Assembly (NCBI RefSeq): GCF_014202315.1
Contig: NZ_JACHGN010000023.1
Location: 1 to 64,000, forward strand
Source: Thermocatellispora tengchongensis
Lineage (GTDB): Bacteria; Actinomycetota; Actinomycetes; Streptosporangiales; Streptosporangiaceae
Direction of reading: 5' to 3'
DNA: 64,000 bases
The notes below the pieces were generated by a model, which saw nothing but the letters and a program-made list of their open reading frames with translations, made no database searches and was not told the DNA's origin. The position numbers and the translations under genes were made by a program. Below, piece by piece: positions 33,697-43,261 of this stretch. Each line of letters begins with the position of its first letter. The first letter of the stretch is position 1.

Positions 33697-34899
33697 CTAG
33701 TCGAGGAACAGTTCGATGACGGGCACCGCGACGTCCGGCCGCCGCACCGGGAGCTTGAGCGTGAGGGTGCCGGGCGGCACGCGGTCGCCGTAGTCCAGCC
33801 GCGGCACCTCCGAGGCGTCGTGCAGGAACTGGGCGTACCGCACCTTGCCCGCCAGGTCCGGCAGGTGCAGGTGGTCGAACGGCCAGGCGAAGACGTGCGC
33901 GTAGAGGCGGTCGCCGCGCTGGGTGTAGCGGCAGTCGGGCGGCGGTGTGTAGGCGCTCGGCCCGGCGCCGTGGATGGAGCGCTTGTGCAGGCGCATCCAT
34001 CGGCCGATGCCGCGAAGCGTGTCCAGGGCGGTGGGCCCCAGCTCGCCCCGGCCGTTGGGGCCGACGTTGAGCAGCAGGTTCCCGTCCTTGGACACGGTGT
34101 CGACCAGCATGCGCACCAGCAGGCCGACCGGCTTGAAGTCGTGGTTGTCGCGGTCGTATCCCCAGCTTCCGTTGAGTGTCTGGCACGCCTCCCAGGTCGT
34201 GGGCAGCGGCGCGAACGGCTGGTACTGCTCGGGGGTGACGAAGTCCCCCGGCACGTCCAGCCTGTCGTTGATCAGCGTGTCCGGCGACAGCCGCCTGATC
34301 AGCTCGACGAGCTCCTCCGAGCCCCAGTCCGCCCGGCCTTTCCCGCCCTCGCAGCGGGTCGGGTAGGAGAAGTCAAACCACAGCGTGTCGATCGGCGCGT
34401 AGCGGGTGAGCAGCTCCTCCACCTGGCCGTGCAGGTAGCGGCGATAGACCGCGATGTCGCGGCCCTCTCCGCTCGCCCGCCCCCAGTCGGGATGCAGCTC
34501 GTCCAGCGGGAAGTGCGGGTGGTGCCAGTCGAGCAGCGAGTAGTAGAACCCGACGCCGAGCCCGGCCGCGCGGAAGGCGCGGGTGATCGGGCCGACGAGG
34601 TCCTTGCCGTACGGCGTGGCCGCCACGCTGTAGTCGGTGAGGCCGGAGTCCCACAGGCAGAAGCCGTCGTGGTGCTTGGTGGTCAGCACCATGTACCTCA
34701 TCCCGGCCTCCGCCGCCGCGGCCGCCCACGCCTCGGGATTGAACAGGTCGGGATCGAAGTGCTCCAGGTACACCTGGTACTGCCGGTCGGTGAGCCGTTC
34801 GCGGTTCTTCACCCATTCGTGCCTGGCCGGCAGGGCGTACAGCCCCCAGTGGATGAACAGGCCGAACCGCTGCTCGGCCAAGCCCGCCACCCGGCTCAT
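33697..34899 (-). CDS. GH29 alpha-L-fucosidase, cytoplasmic
   Basis: This 400-residue protein has no signal peptide. GH29 motifs are RFGLFIHWGLYA, TTKHHDGFCLWDS and LWFDFSYP, where Asp176 is the expected nucleophile. The C-terminal ~90 residues form a beta-sandwich. The retaining enzyme would remove alpha-L-fucose from imported oligosaccharides. Its ATG overlaps the stop of the lyase gene (ATGA), and an importer follows, so lyase, fucosidase and uptake are one unit. Some GH29 members use other 6-deoxy or galacto sugars, so fucose is likely but not proven. Confidence 0.9.
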   Translation of the reverse strand: MSRVAGLAEQRFGLFIHWGLYALPARHEWVKNRERLTDRQYQVYLEHFDPDLFNPEAWAAAAAEAGMRYMVLTTKHHDGFCLWDSGLTDYSVAATPYGKDLVGPITRAFRAAGLGVGFYYSLLDWHHPHFPLDELHPDWGRASGEGRDIAVYRRYLHGQVEELLTRYAPIDTLWFDFSYPTRCEGGKGRADWGSEELVELIRRLSPDTLINDRLDVPGDFVTPEQYQPFAPLPTTWEACQTLNGSWGYDRDNHDFKPVGLLVRMLVDTVSKDGNLLLNVGPNGRGELGPTALDTLRGIGRWMRLHKRSIHGAGPSAYTPPPDCRYTQRGDRLYAHVFAWPFDHLHLPDLAGKVRYAQFLHDASEVPRLDYGDRVPPGTLTLKLPVRRPDVAVPVIELFLD

Positions 34900-37619
34900 C
34901 GGGCCAGCTCCTCGGACTGGTGCACGAGCAGGTCACGTGCCGCACGCGGCATGTCGAATCCTTTCACTCCGTCTCGATAGGACCGCAGGGCCGCGTTCCT
35001 GGGCTCCAGGCGGCCTCTCCGGTCCTCGTGCTCGGCCCGGTTCAGCAGCTCGCACAACTGCTCGGCGGTGTGGCGGCCCTCGACGTGCTCCCGGGTGAGG
35101 CGTCGCAGGCCGGCGTAGGTGATGTCGAGCGTGAACCGGTCGCGTCCGCGTTGCAGCCGCACGGCGGCGCCGTTGGTCGCCGCGAACCCGGGCCCCGGGC
35201 CGAAGCGCCAGTTGTCCACGGTTCCGTCCGGCCAGGTGACGGTGGCGCGGCCGGCATCGGCGGTGACCGACGGCACCGGGTCTCCGTGGCGGTGGGGGTA
35301 GAGCAGCACGCGGAAGCGCGGTTCGTCGGTGGTGACCCTGGCGCGCAGCTTGATGGTCTTGCCCCAGTACTCGCCACTGGCCCTGCGGCGCTCGAAGAGC
35401 TCCGCCGTCAGCCTGGCGTCGGCCGGGTTCAGCACGGTGACCAGGCACGAGGGGTAGGCGGGGTCGGCGGGCAGGCGGCTCCAGTCGCCGGGCGCGGGCA
35501 GCTCGCCGAGCCTGACGGTGACGCTCCCCTCCGGCGCCCGCGCCCCGTACGGCCCGGCCGGATCGTGGTCGGCGGGGGCGACCAGGAGGGCGTGATAGAC
35601 GTTCACCCCGGTGGGGGTGATGGTCGCGGTGTGCGGGCCGGCCGCCAGCTCGGTGGAGCCGCCGGGATGCATCACCGGCAGCCAGTGCGGCTGGGCGCAG
35701 TCGCCGAAGTCGGCCTCGGCCGCGACGCTGACCGTGACCGGGGCCTGGCCGTCGAGGGCCAGGGTGGAGCCCCACCGCCAGGGACCGTCGTAGGCGTGCC
35801 CGGCCAGCACCCAGACCCGGTAGCGCCCGGCCCGGGGCACGGTGAAGGGCACGGTCAGCGGAGCCGTGCCGGAACGCAGGGCGCTGCCGGCGTCCACCGG
35901 GCGCAGCAGCACCGAGCGCTCGTCGCGCCGCACCACCAGCGTGCCGAGCGGGACCAGGGCCTCCCAGGAGTAGTCGTGCGCGGCGTCATCCTTGCGGATG
36001 TCGTCGCTGATCATCACGTACGGACGGGCTCCGCGCACCAGGGTGCCGCTGCGGAAGGCGCGCCGGACCGGGTTGTAGGGCTGGGACCAGAAGCCGTCGA
36101 CCAGGGACCAGGCGGGGTCGTTCTCGACGCGGTGGGCGTGCTCGGCCCGCCAGTCGTAGGCCGCCTTGGCGTCGCCGAGGATGCCGGTGGCCCATCCGGC
36201 GTCCTCGTAGGCCAGGACCTTGCCCCGGTGCGGGTACCAGCCCTGGGCCTTGCCGTCGATGAAGACGAGGTTGTGGCCGACGTCCTCCGGGAACAGGCCC
36301 CCGCCGTCCATGATCCACAGCCGGTCGCGGCCCGCGAGGGTGAAGGAGTTGCGGTCGGCGTGCGCGTGGCTCGGGCCGGCGCAGGCGGGATCGCTCTGGA
36401 ACTGGAAGTAGACGTCGGAGGTCTTCCAGCCGCTGCGCAGGTAGACCAGGCCGTTGTGGAGGAACAGCTGGCTGGGGTCGAGCCGAAGATGCTCCGCCGT
36501 CCTGGCCTGGTCGGACTGGTCCAGCTCGCTGGCCCACAGCACGGCCGCGAGGGCCTCGGGGCTCTGCAGGTAGCCGCGCATGACGTTGAGGTAGACCCAG
36601 CGCATGCGCGGATCGTCCGGGTAGGCCAGGCGCATGAGCTGGTAGACGACCGGGACGCCGTTGAAGACGTCGCGCGTGTCGGCCAGGGAGTTGAAGTCGT
36701 TGCCCCAGGGGAACAGGTCGCTGGTCCACCACTGCGGCACCCGGCGCAGGTGCGGGTGGGCGAAGACCGGGTCGCCGCGCCTGGCCATCGCGTTGACCAG
36801 GTAGGCGCCCTGCCACATGCCGTAGGCGAAGTAGTGGACGAGCTCCAGCGGCGCGCCCTCGGGACCGATCCCGTTGTCCAGGAAGTCGTGGATGGCCGCC
36901 ACCGCCTTGGCGTACCAGCGGTCCAGGTAGCCGCTCTCCCCCTCGACCGCCAGGGCGGCGACGCCGAAGGCGCCGACGTAGTGCGGGGTCCAGTTGTCCC
37001 AGCGGGAGGCGCCGGGCTTGAAGCCGTACGGCTGCGCGTCCAGGTACGCCTCGTAGGCGGTGACCCGGCGCACCAGCCAGTCGCGCACCTCGGCGCGCTC
37101 GGCCTCGGTGAGGAACGGGTGGAGCCAGTCGTAGGCCAGGCCCACGCCGTGGGTGGTGCGGCTGAAGTCGCCCGAGGTCTCGGCGGCGAGCTTCCTGGCC
37201 CAGAGCAGGAGGCCGTCGCGGACGGTGGCGGCGAGCTGGGGCGACTGCTCCAGCCAGGCGGTGAACGCGGCGCCGGCGAGGGTCTTGGCGAGGCGTTCCT
37301 GCTCGCCGTCCGACAGCCTGCCGCCTCCGGCGAGCTTGACCAGGTCGGGGTTCTGGGGGAGGCCGAGCGCCGCCGGGCGCAGGACGTCCGCGTAGTTCTG
37401 CTGGACGTAGCCCATTCGCACACGGGCCTGGAGGGCGGGCAGGTCACCGGGCGCGGTGACGACCCGCGGGTGGGCGCCGGTGGCGGGCGGCGGGCCGAAG
37501 CCGTAGGCGGGCGCGCCCGCGGCGGCCGAGGCGGTGGCGGGGAAGGCGGGAGGGAGGAGGGACGCTCCCGCGCTCAGCGCGGTGAGTTGTAAGAGCTGAC
37601 GACGGCGCATCGGAAGCAT
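34896..37619 (-). CDS. Secreted heparinase II/III-like polysaccharide lyase
   Basis: This 907-residue protein has a signal peptide (~1-33; RRRQLLQLTALSAGASLLPP, Tat-like with an Arg run). An (alpha/alpha)-toroid follows (~50-390; HGVGLAYDWLHPFLTEAERAE, RWDNWTPHYVGAFGVAALA), then a beta-sandwich domain with SHAHADRNSFTLAGRDRLW, which holds the conserved His/Asn region of heparinase II/III and alginate-lyase relatives. A late insertion (~600-720) resembles a CBM-like sandwich. The substrate should be a uronate-containing polysaccharide. It is first in the operon, upstream of GH29 and the importer. Confidence 0.82.
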   Translation of the reverse strand: MLPMRRRQLLQLTALSAGASLLPPAFPATASAAAGAPAYGFGPPPATGAHPRVVTAPGDLPALQARVRMGYVQQNYADVLRPAALGLPQNPDLVKLAGGGRLSDGEQERLAKTLAGAAFTAWLEQSPQLAATVRDGLLLWARKLAAETSGDFSRTTHGVGLAYDWLHPFLTEAERAEVRDWLVRRVTAYEAYLDAQPYGFKPGASRWDNWTPHYVGAFGVAALAVEGESGYLDRWYAKAVAAIHDFLDNGIGPEGAPLELVHYFAYGMWQGAYLVNAMARRGDPVFAHPHLRRVPQWWTSDLFPWGNDFNSLADTRDVFNGVPVVYQLMRLAYPDDPRMRWVYLNVMRGYLQSPEALAAVLWASELDQSDQARTAEHLRLDPSQLFLHNGLVYLRSGWKTSDVYFQFQSDPACAGPSHAHADRNSFTLAGRDRLWIMDGGGLFPEDVGHNLVFIDGKAQGWYPHRGKVLAYEDAGWATGILGDAKAAYDWRAEHAHRVENDPAWSLVDGFWSQPYNPVRRAFRSGTLVRGARPYVMISDDIRKDDAAHDYSWEALVPLGTLVVRRDERSVLLRPVDAGSALRSGTAPLTVPFTVPRAGRYRVWVLAGHAYDGPWRWGSTLALDGQAPVTVSVAAEADFGDCAQPHWLPVMHPGGSTELAAGPHTATITPTGVNVYHALLVAPADHDPAGPYGARAPEGSVTVRLGELPAPGDWSRLPADPAYPSCLVTVLNPADARLTAELFERRRASGEYWGKTIKLRARVTTDEPRFRVLLYPHRHGDPVPSVTADAGRATVTWPDGTVDNWRFGPGPGFAATNGAAVRLQRGRDRFTLDITYAGLRRLTREHVEGRHTAEQLCELLNRAEHEDRRGRLEPRNAALRSYRDGVKGFDMPRAARDLLVHQSEELAR

Positions 37620-37640
37620 AAGAGCACTCCCACACGAGAG

Positions 37641-37824
37641 ATCGGATGAATGTGGGGCTAATGGAACGTAACAGGCTAGATCCCGCTCGTCTAGGCCCTA
37701 TCCATCCGATGTCTTCTTGCAATCTAAAGGCCTTGCACATCACAGTCACATAGTGGTTATCTCTGTGCAACACCCGAGATTTCATCTCACAATATGCAAC
37801 TAACTTTCAGAGCGAGGTGCCCCG
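37641..37824. promoter_or_regulatory. Divergent regulatory region between lyase and six-hairpin hydrolase genes
   Basis: This AT-richer gap contains two symmetric pairs. ATCGGATG (37641-37648) and CATCCGAT (37703-37710) are 8-bp arms 54 bases apart. CTTGCACA and TGTGCAAC are further arms in 37730-37772. No LacI-like CG-centred operator is obvious and no regulator gene is adjacent. A GAGG ribosome site precedes the rightward gene. Confidence 0.45.
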
Positions 37825-40800
37825 ATGTCCATGCACCGTCGAGACGCGCTCAAGCTCATGGCCGGAAGCTCAGCCGCGCTGGTCGTCCCCGTACAGGTCC
37901 ACAGCACCGCCCCGCCCTCGCCGAAGGGGCAGGACGTCACCGCCGACGCGATCCAGCTCGGCAACGACCGGATCAAGGTCGAGTGGCATCGCCGCGACGG
38001 CGTGTGGCGCGTCTCGGGGGTCTCGATACGCACGAAGGACGGCTGGCGTGACCTGCCCGGCCCCTCCGGCGAGTACGGCCTGCTGAACAGCCCCACCGCG
38101 CCCGCCGACGTGGCCGTCCAGCAGGGAACCGCCGGCACGATGGAGCACTTCTGGCCGCAGCGCGCGGTCCAGACGGCCGACGGGTACGCCTTCCACGCCA
38201 CGCTCCCCACGGGCGCGCTCGTGGCCGAATGGCGGCTCGACCCGGCGCACCCCGCTGACATCTCCGTCACCATGACCTGGCAGCCCAGCCAGACCGCCTA
38301 CTACTCCGTGCCGACCCCCGCCCTGGTCACGCTGACGGCCGCCCAGCTCAAGCGCGGCCTCATCCCGGGCTTCTGGTCCGGCACGACGCCCCAGAGCGAC
38401 CACGACCTGGCCTACCTCTACGGCCTCGGCGTACCCGCCGAGCCCTTGACCGCCCGCGACCGGACCATCACCACGCCCCTGGCCCTGGTCACCACCGACC
38501 ACGACCTCACGTTAGCCGTGGTGGCCGCGCCCGGGGTGGCCCGCGACCCATGGGCGTCCGACGTCTCGACCCACCACCAGTGGCGGCTCGGCATGGCCAC
38601 CTCCGACCGGCGCGGCACGTTCACCCCGATCGCGTTCCACCCGATACTCGGCCAGGCCGGCTCCCGCGTGGCGGCGGGCCAGGCGCTGACCTACACCTTC
38701 CGCTACGTCCTCACCGACGAGCACTGGTTCAAGGTCCTCGACCACGTCGCCCGCGACGTCTGCCGGCTGGGCCGCTACCTCGAACTGGCGCGCAACGCCC
38801 GCCCCCTCACCGAGCGCGTCGCGACCATCCAGCGCTTCCTCAGCACCGGCCCGTCCGGCTGGCGCACCTGGACCTACAACGGGCTGACCCTCGGCGCGGA
38901 AGGCGACAAGCTCTCCGACATCGGCGCCATGTGGATGATGCGCGCCATCACCGGCGACCCCGTCATCGAGCACGAGCGCCTGCCGTACGCGCGGAACTTC
39001 AAGCTGGCCCAGCAGGAGACGGCCGCCGGTCCCTTCCAGGGCGCCGCGCTCGGCGAGTACTTCCGGCGCGGCGGGTGGGAGAGCGAGAACGTCAACAACA
39101 AGACCCCCGGGCCCAACTACGTCTCGCCGATCTTCACGACCTTCTACACCCTGGCCGACGTGGGCAACATCCTGCTGTTCGGCGCCGACGACGAGCTGCG
39201 CCGGCGGGTACGCCTGGCCGCCGACCGGCTGCTGGCCTGGCAGAAGCCCGACGGCTCCTTCGACGTCGGCTACCTGCGCGAGTCTCCCGGCCAGCTCGTC
39301 TACCCCGACCTGACCGACTATCGGGCCACGTGGTACGGCCTGCTCGTGGCGCATCGCGTGCTCGGCGACCCCGCCTGCCTCCAGGCGGCGCGGCGCGGCG
39401 CCGACTGGTTCATCGCCAACGCGCTGCGCACCGGCCGCTTCCTCGGCGTCTGCGACGACGCGCGGCTCCCGCGCGACTTCCAGGTCATCTTCGCCGCGCA
39501 GGCACTGCTCGAACTGGCCGAGGTCACCGGCGAGGCCCGCTACCGCCACGCGGCGATCGAGACCGCCCAGCACTACGCCACCCAGGTCTACACCCACCCC
39601 ACCCCGTCCACCCAGCCGCGGACGTTCAACGACCACGAGGTCGAGCAGTGGCAGACCAGCCAGGCCGGCCTGTCGTTCGAGCACGCCGGGTTCTCCGGCA
39701 GCGCGCCCTCGCGCGGCCCCATCCTGCTCGCCGCCCACGCCGGCGCGTTCGTCCGCTTCGCCGAGCTGACCGGTGAGCAACTGTTCCTGGACATGGCCAG
39801 GGCCGCCGCACGCGGGCGGGACGAGTGGGTCGATCCCGCCAGCGGGTGGCCCTCCTACTACTGGAACGCCGGCAACACCGAGTCGGGCAAGTTCCCCTGG
39901 CACGGGTGGTGGCACCTGGGCTGGATGATCGACTACCTGCTCGCCGAGGCCCGGCTGCGCTCGCAGGGGCGGATATCCTTCCCGCGCGGCTTCATGACCG
40001 CGAAGGTCGGGGCGAGCGCGCCGTACGGCTTCGCCGCCGGCACGGTCTACTCTCGCGCCGCCCGCCTCTGGATGCCACCGGGCCTGGTCAAGGGTGACAA
40101 CCCCGAGGTGGACGTGCTCACCGCGATGTCCACGCAGGGCCGTACCCTCCTCGTCATCGCGCTCAACGGCCGGCCGGAGAACCAGACGGCCACGCTCACG
40201 ATCGACCCGCGCTCGGTCTCGCCCGGCGAGCTGGCCGACATGACCGGCTGGCGCTCGGTGGCCGGAAGCCTGACCCGGGTGGGCGAGCTGGCCTGGAAGA
40301 CCACCATCCCCGCGTACGGCCACGCGGTCCTGTCCGTCGACCTGACCCTCAGCCCCGACCCGCAGGGGCAGCAGCCGCGCAGCCTGGAGGTCACCGGCAT
40401 GCCGCGCAGCCCCGTGGTGGCCTGGTCGTACTGGAAGGCGACCACGAGCTGGGCGGAGTGGCGCGAAGCCGGGGGAACCGCTTGGAAGGGCACCCCCGCG
40501 CAGGACGGCTACCGCTTCCGGGCCCCGCTCGACCTGTCCGGCGTCCCGGCAGGCGACGTGCAGATACGCCTGGCCTGCAAGGCGTCCGACGGCAGCGTCG
40601 GCTACTCGCAGCCGATCGTCCACCGCGTCTACGACCCCGACGGCCCCAACCTGGCGCTCGGGCGGCCCGTCGAGGCGTCGTCGGTCTACAGCGCCGCCTA
40701 CCCGCCGGAGAAGGCCGTGGACGGCGACCGCGCCGACACCGCCAGCCGCTGGCTGTCGGCCGTGGGCGACGGCAGGCCGACGTTCACCGTCACCCTGGCG

Positions 40801-41064
40801 GCGGCCGCCGCCCTCCGGCTCGTCCGCGTCTACAGCGGCGGCACGCTGCAGCGGCAGGTCGCCGTGGACTTCGACGTCGAGGCTCGCTCGGGCGGCGGGT
40901 GGACGACGGTCGCGACGGTGCGCGGCAACACCTCCCCGATGGCGGACGTGCTGCTGTCCTCCGTGACGGCCGACGCGGTCCGGCTGGTGTTCCTGCGCCC
41001 GTCGTCCGACGCGGTCAACGTCGCCCGGATCTTCGAGGTGGAGGTCTACGACAAGCTGAAGTGA
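37825..41064 (+). CDS. Secreted six-hairpin glycosidase-like protein with discoidin domain
   Basis: This 1079-residue protein has a Tat-type signal (MHRRDALKLMAGSSAALVVP, residues 3-22). Residues ~40-300 are beta-rich. An (alpha/alpha)6 toroid spans ~310-700 (LSDIGAMWMMRAITGDPVIE, RLLAWQKPDGSFDVGYLRES, GILLAAHAGAF-like repeats), as in GH88/GH105/GH127-type six-hairpin enzymes. A beta domain follows, then an F5/8 type C (CBM32-like) domain from ~945 (GRPVEASSVYSAAYPPEKAV) to the end. Catalytic residues cannot be named without a family match. It is divergent from the lyase/fucosidase operon and likely acts on the same glycan. Its 3' end overlaps the convergent XRE gene by 19 bases. Confidence 0.75.
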   Translation: MSMHRRDALKLMAGSSAALVVPVQVHSTAPPSPKGQDVTADAIQLGNDRIKVEWHRRDGVWRVSGVSIRTKDGWRDLPGPSGEYGLLNSPTAPADVAVQQGTAGTMEHFWPQRAVQTADGYAFHATLPTGALVAEWRLDPAHPADISVTMTWQPSQTAYYSVPTPALVTLTAAQLKRGLIPGFWSGTTPQSDHDLAYLYGLGVPAEPLTARDRTITTPLALVTTDHDLTLAVVAAPGVARDPWASDVSTHHQWRLGMATSDRRGTFTPIAFHPILGQAGSRVAAGQALTYTFRYVLTDEHWFKVLDHVARDVCRLGRYLELARNARPLTERVATIQRFLSTGPSGWRTWTYNGLTLGAEGDKLSDIGAMWMMRAITGDPVIEHERLPYARNFKLAQQETAAGPFQGAALGEYFRRGGWESENVNNKTPGPNYVSPIFTTFYTLADVGNILLFGADDELRRRVRLAADRLLAWQKPDGSFDVGYLRESPGQLVYPDLTDYRATWYGLLVAHRVLGDPACLQAARRGADWFIANALRTGRFLGVCDDARLPRDFQVIFAAQALLELAEVTGEARYRHAAIETAQHYATQVYTHPTPSTQPRTFNDHEVEQWQTSQAGLSFEHAGFSGSAPSRGPILLAAHAGAFVRFAELTGEQLFLDMARAAARGRDEWVDPASGWPSYYWNAGNTESGKFPWHGWWHLGWMIDYLLAEARLRSQGRISFPRGFMTAKVGASAPYGFAAGTVYSRAARLWMPPGLVKGDNPEVDVLTAMSTQGRTLLVIALNGRPENQTATLTIDPRSVSPGELADMTGWRSVAGSLTRVGELAWKTTIPAYGHAVLSVDLTLSPDPQGQQPRSLEVTGMPRSPVVAWSYWKATTSWAEWREAGGTAWKGTPAQDGYRFRAPLDLSGVPAGDVQIRLACKASDGSVGYSQPIVHRVYDPDGPNLALGRPVEASSVYSAAYPPEKAVDGDRADTASRWLSAVGDGRPTFTVTLAAAAALRLVRVYSGGTLQRQVAVDFDVEARSGGGWTTVATVRGNTSPMADVLLSSVTADAVRLVFLRPSSDAVNVARIFEVEVYDKLK

Positions 41065-41840
41065 CGAGCCGGGTGCGCTCGGGGTTCGGTGAAGTAGGCG
41101 GCGGTCTCGGCGTCCGTCGGGTAGTACGACTCGACCGAGATCTCATCCAGCGTGATGTCCAGCGGCGTGCCGAACGTGGTGGTGGTCGAGAACAGCCGCA
41201 GTTCCCGGCCACCGAAACGAAAGATCATCGGGATCGCCACCTCGGACTCCGGCGGGTGGCCCGCGTCCTCGGAGCCCGGCATCAGCAGGTCCTGGTAAAG
41301 CGCGGTGAGCTCGGCGTCGGGAGCCACGGCGAGCTGACGCCCGATCCGGGTACGGAGCAGCGAGCGCACCTCGGCCAGATTGACGATGTGAGGGGCGAGG
41401 CCGCGCGGGTCGAGCCCGAGCCGCACCATGTTGATCGGCGGCCGGAGCAGGTCGGGGGCGGCGTGGGCGAGGAACGGATCGACGGCGCGATTGGTCATCA
41501 CGATGTTCCATCGGCGATCCATGACCAGCGCCGGGTACGGCTCGTGCGCGCGCAGCACCCGTGCGATCGCGTCCCACGCCGCCGGCATCGCGTCCCGGTC
41601 GAGCGGCCGCTCGGCGTAGCGGGGCGCGAAGCCGGCGGCGAGCAGCATCCGGTTGCGCTCACGCAACGGCACGTCGAGCTGATCGGCGAGCCGGAGGATC
41701 ATGCCGGCGCTCGGGTTGGACTTGCCGGTCTCCACCAGGCTGACGTGACGGGCCGAGACGTCGGCGGCGATCGCGAGATCGAGCTGGCTGAGCCGCCGTC
41801 GGTGCCGCCACCGTCGCAACAGTTCCCCGACCGTGTCCAT
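41046..41840 (-). CDS. XRE-family regulator with MmyB-like ligand domain
   Basis: This 264-residue protein starts at MDTVGELLRRWRHRRRLSQL; earlier ATGs lie in the shared promoter region. The helix-turn-helix (LAIAADVSARHVSLVETGKS) is followed by the MmyB-like PAS/ligand-binding domain (PYPALVMDRRWNIVMTNRAV, DEISVESYYPTDAETAAYF). Such regulators often control a divergent neighbour; here that is the SnoaL-like gene 89 bases away. The effector may be a fatty acid or other hydrophobe, by family precedent. Confidence 0.9.
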   Translation of the reverse strand: MDTVGELLRRWRHRRRLSQLDLAIAADVSARHVSLVETGKSNPSAGMILRLADQLDVPLRERNRMLLAAGFAPRYAERPLDRDAMPAAWDAIARVLRAHEPYPALVMDRRWNIVMTNRAVDPFLAHAAPDLLRPPINMVRLGLDPRGLAPHIVNLAEVRSLLRTRIGRQLAVAPDAELTALYQDLLMPGSEDAGHPPESEVAIPMIFRFGGRELRLFSTTTTFGTPLDITLDEISVESYYPTDAETAAYFTEPRAHPARHFSLS

Positions 41841-41929
41841 GGCCGCCGATGCTAGCTCCTCCTGAGAACCGCACGCCATGTAATGCGAGTTCATCGACAA
41901 CCGTCGCGACGGCGGAAACACTGCCCCGC

Positions 41930-42334
41930 ATGACTACACAGAACATGGCCACAGACCACAAGAGCATCATCCAGCGGGCGCTGACGGCCCTGGTCGCGAC
42001 GGGCGACGTCGATGCGCTCGCGCCGCTGCTGCGCGAGGACTTCGTCCATCACCGGCCGGATTCGACCTCCTCGACCAAGGCGGAATGGCTCGACGCCGTA
42101 CGCGCCGCGCTCGTCCACCTGGGCGGCATGCAGGTGGAGATCCAGCATCTGCTGGCCGAAGGCGATCACGTCGTGATGCACTCGCGGCGCCGGCTTCCGG
42201 GCGCGGGGCCGGGGATCGCCGTCGTCGACATCTGGCGGATCGACGACGGGCTGATCGCCGAGGCATGGGAGATCATCGAGCCGGTGGCCCAGGCGGCCGC
42301 CCATCTGACGTGGTGGGAGCCGGCCGATCAGTGA
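41930..42334 (+). CDS. SnoaL-like (NTF2-fold) protein
   Basis: This 134-residue alpha+beta barrel protein carries DVDALAPLLREDFVHHRPD, EWLDAVRAALVHLG, AEGDHVVMHSRRRLPG and GIAVVDIWRIDDGLIAEAWE, the usual SnoaL-like pattern. The last motif is strongly conserved in the family. Function is unknown: some members are polyketide cyclases or epoxide hydrolases, many are uncharacterised. It is divergent from the XRE regulator and its 3' end overlaps the next convergent gene by 7 bases. Confidence 0.88.
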   Translation: MTTQNMATDHKSIIQRALTALVATGDVDALAPLLREDFVHHRPDSTSSTKAEWLDAVRAALVHLGGMQVEIQHLLAEGDHVVMHSRRRLPGAGPGIAVVDIWRIDDGLIAEAWEIIEPVAQAAAHLTWWEPADQ

Positions 42335-43053
42335 CCTGGCGACGCGCCGGGAGTCGCGTCGCCGCTGCCCGAGACGGTCTGCCGGTAGTGCTCGGCCGCC
42401 AACGCCATGTCGGCGCTGAGCAGGTCGAAGAACCGGCTCGCGGTCTTCAGGCGGACGCCCGCCGGGGTGTCGGCGCCGAGCACGTCCACGCCCGCGCGTA
42501 CGGTCTCGGCCCACAGCGTCATCGACCGGGTGCCCGCCTGCCACGCGTGGTACCAGACCTCGTCGTCGAGGATGTACCGCTCGCGCCGGCTGTCGCGCTC
42601 ACGCCTGATGAGCCCCACCTGTTCCAGATAGCCGACGCCCTTGGAGATCGACGCGGGGCTCACGCGCAGCCGCTCGGTGAGGTCGGCGACGGTCAGGTCA
42701 CCGGTGTCGCTGGTGAACAGGCAGGCCAGGACCCGGGCCGCCATCGCCGGGATGCCGCTCAGCCGCGACGTGAGCAGCTCCTCGAACTCCCGCACCGCCA
42801 CCGGATCGCGCCTGCCTGCCGTCGTGGCCGACGCACCCGGTGGCGGGCTCAACCGGCGGCGGGCGCGCCAATCGGTGGCCCGCTGCGCGTGGGCCGCGCG
42901 GTAGCCGTGCGGGCCGCCGTTGCGCGCGATCTCGCGGCCGATGGTGGACCTGGGGCGGCCCAGGCGACGGGCGATCTCCGCGTACGTCAACCCGTCTCGC
43001 AGCCCTTCCGCGATCGTGCGGCGGTCCTCGTACGAGAGGCGACCTCCGGGCAT
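42328..43053 (-). CDS. MarR/GbsR-type regulator with N-terminal resolvase-like HTH
   Basis: This 241-residue protein has AGGAGGGG before its ATG. Residues ~1-45 form a small helix-turn-helix like those of IS30-type transposases (GLTYAEIARRLGRPRSTIGRE). A winged helix follows around residues 100-165 (LACLFTSDTGDLTVADLTER, LRVSPASISKGVGYLEQVGL). The C-terminal helices (MALAAEHYRQTV) resemble the GbsR/MarR group. A double HTH of this kind is seen in actinobacterial regulators next to transporters. It is divergent from the SDR/ABC genes, and may bind the repeat at 43262-43285. Confidence 0.85.
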   Translation of the reverse strand: MPGGRLSYEDRRTIAEGLRDGLTYAEIARRLGRPRSTIGREIARNGGPHGYRAAHAQRATDWRARRRLSPPPGASATTAGRRDPVAVREFEELLTSRLSGIPAMAARVLACLFTSDTGDLTVADLTERLRVSPASISKGVGYLEQVGLIRRERDSRRERYILDDEVWYHAWQAGTRSMTLWAETVRAGVDVLGADTPAGVRLKTASRFFDLLSADMALAAEHYRQTVSGSGDATPGASPGH

Positions 43054-43261
43054 TCCCCCTCCTGACGCTTCCGTCGCCGCGCCTTCACGGCTCCTTCGCG
43101 GCGGACGCCCAAGTATGCCGTCGATGGCCGGTCATTGCGACACGCGATCCCCGCAGTTGCATTCACCGGCATCGTCACTGCGCCAATCACAGCGCCGTGA
43201 CCTGCGATAACGCCGTTCTCAGCTTGCCGGATTCCTGATGGCATCCGTAACTTTTCTCCGT

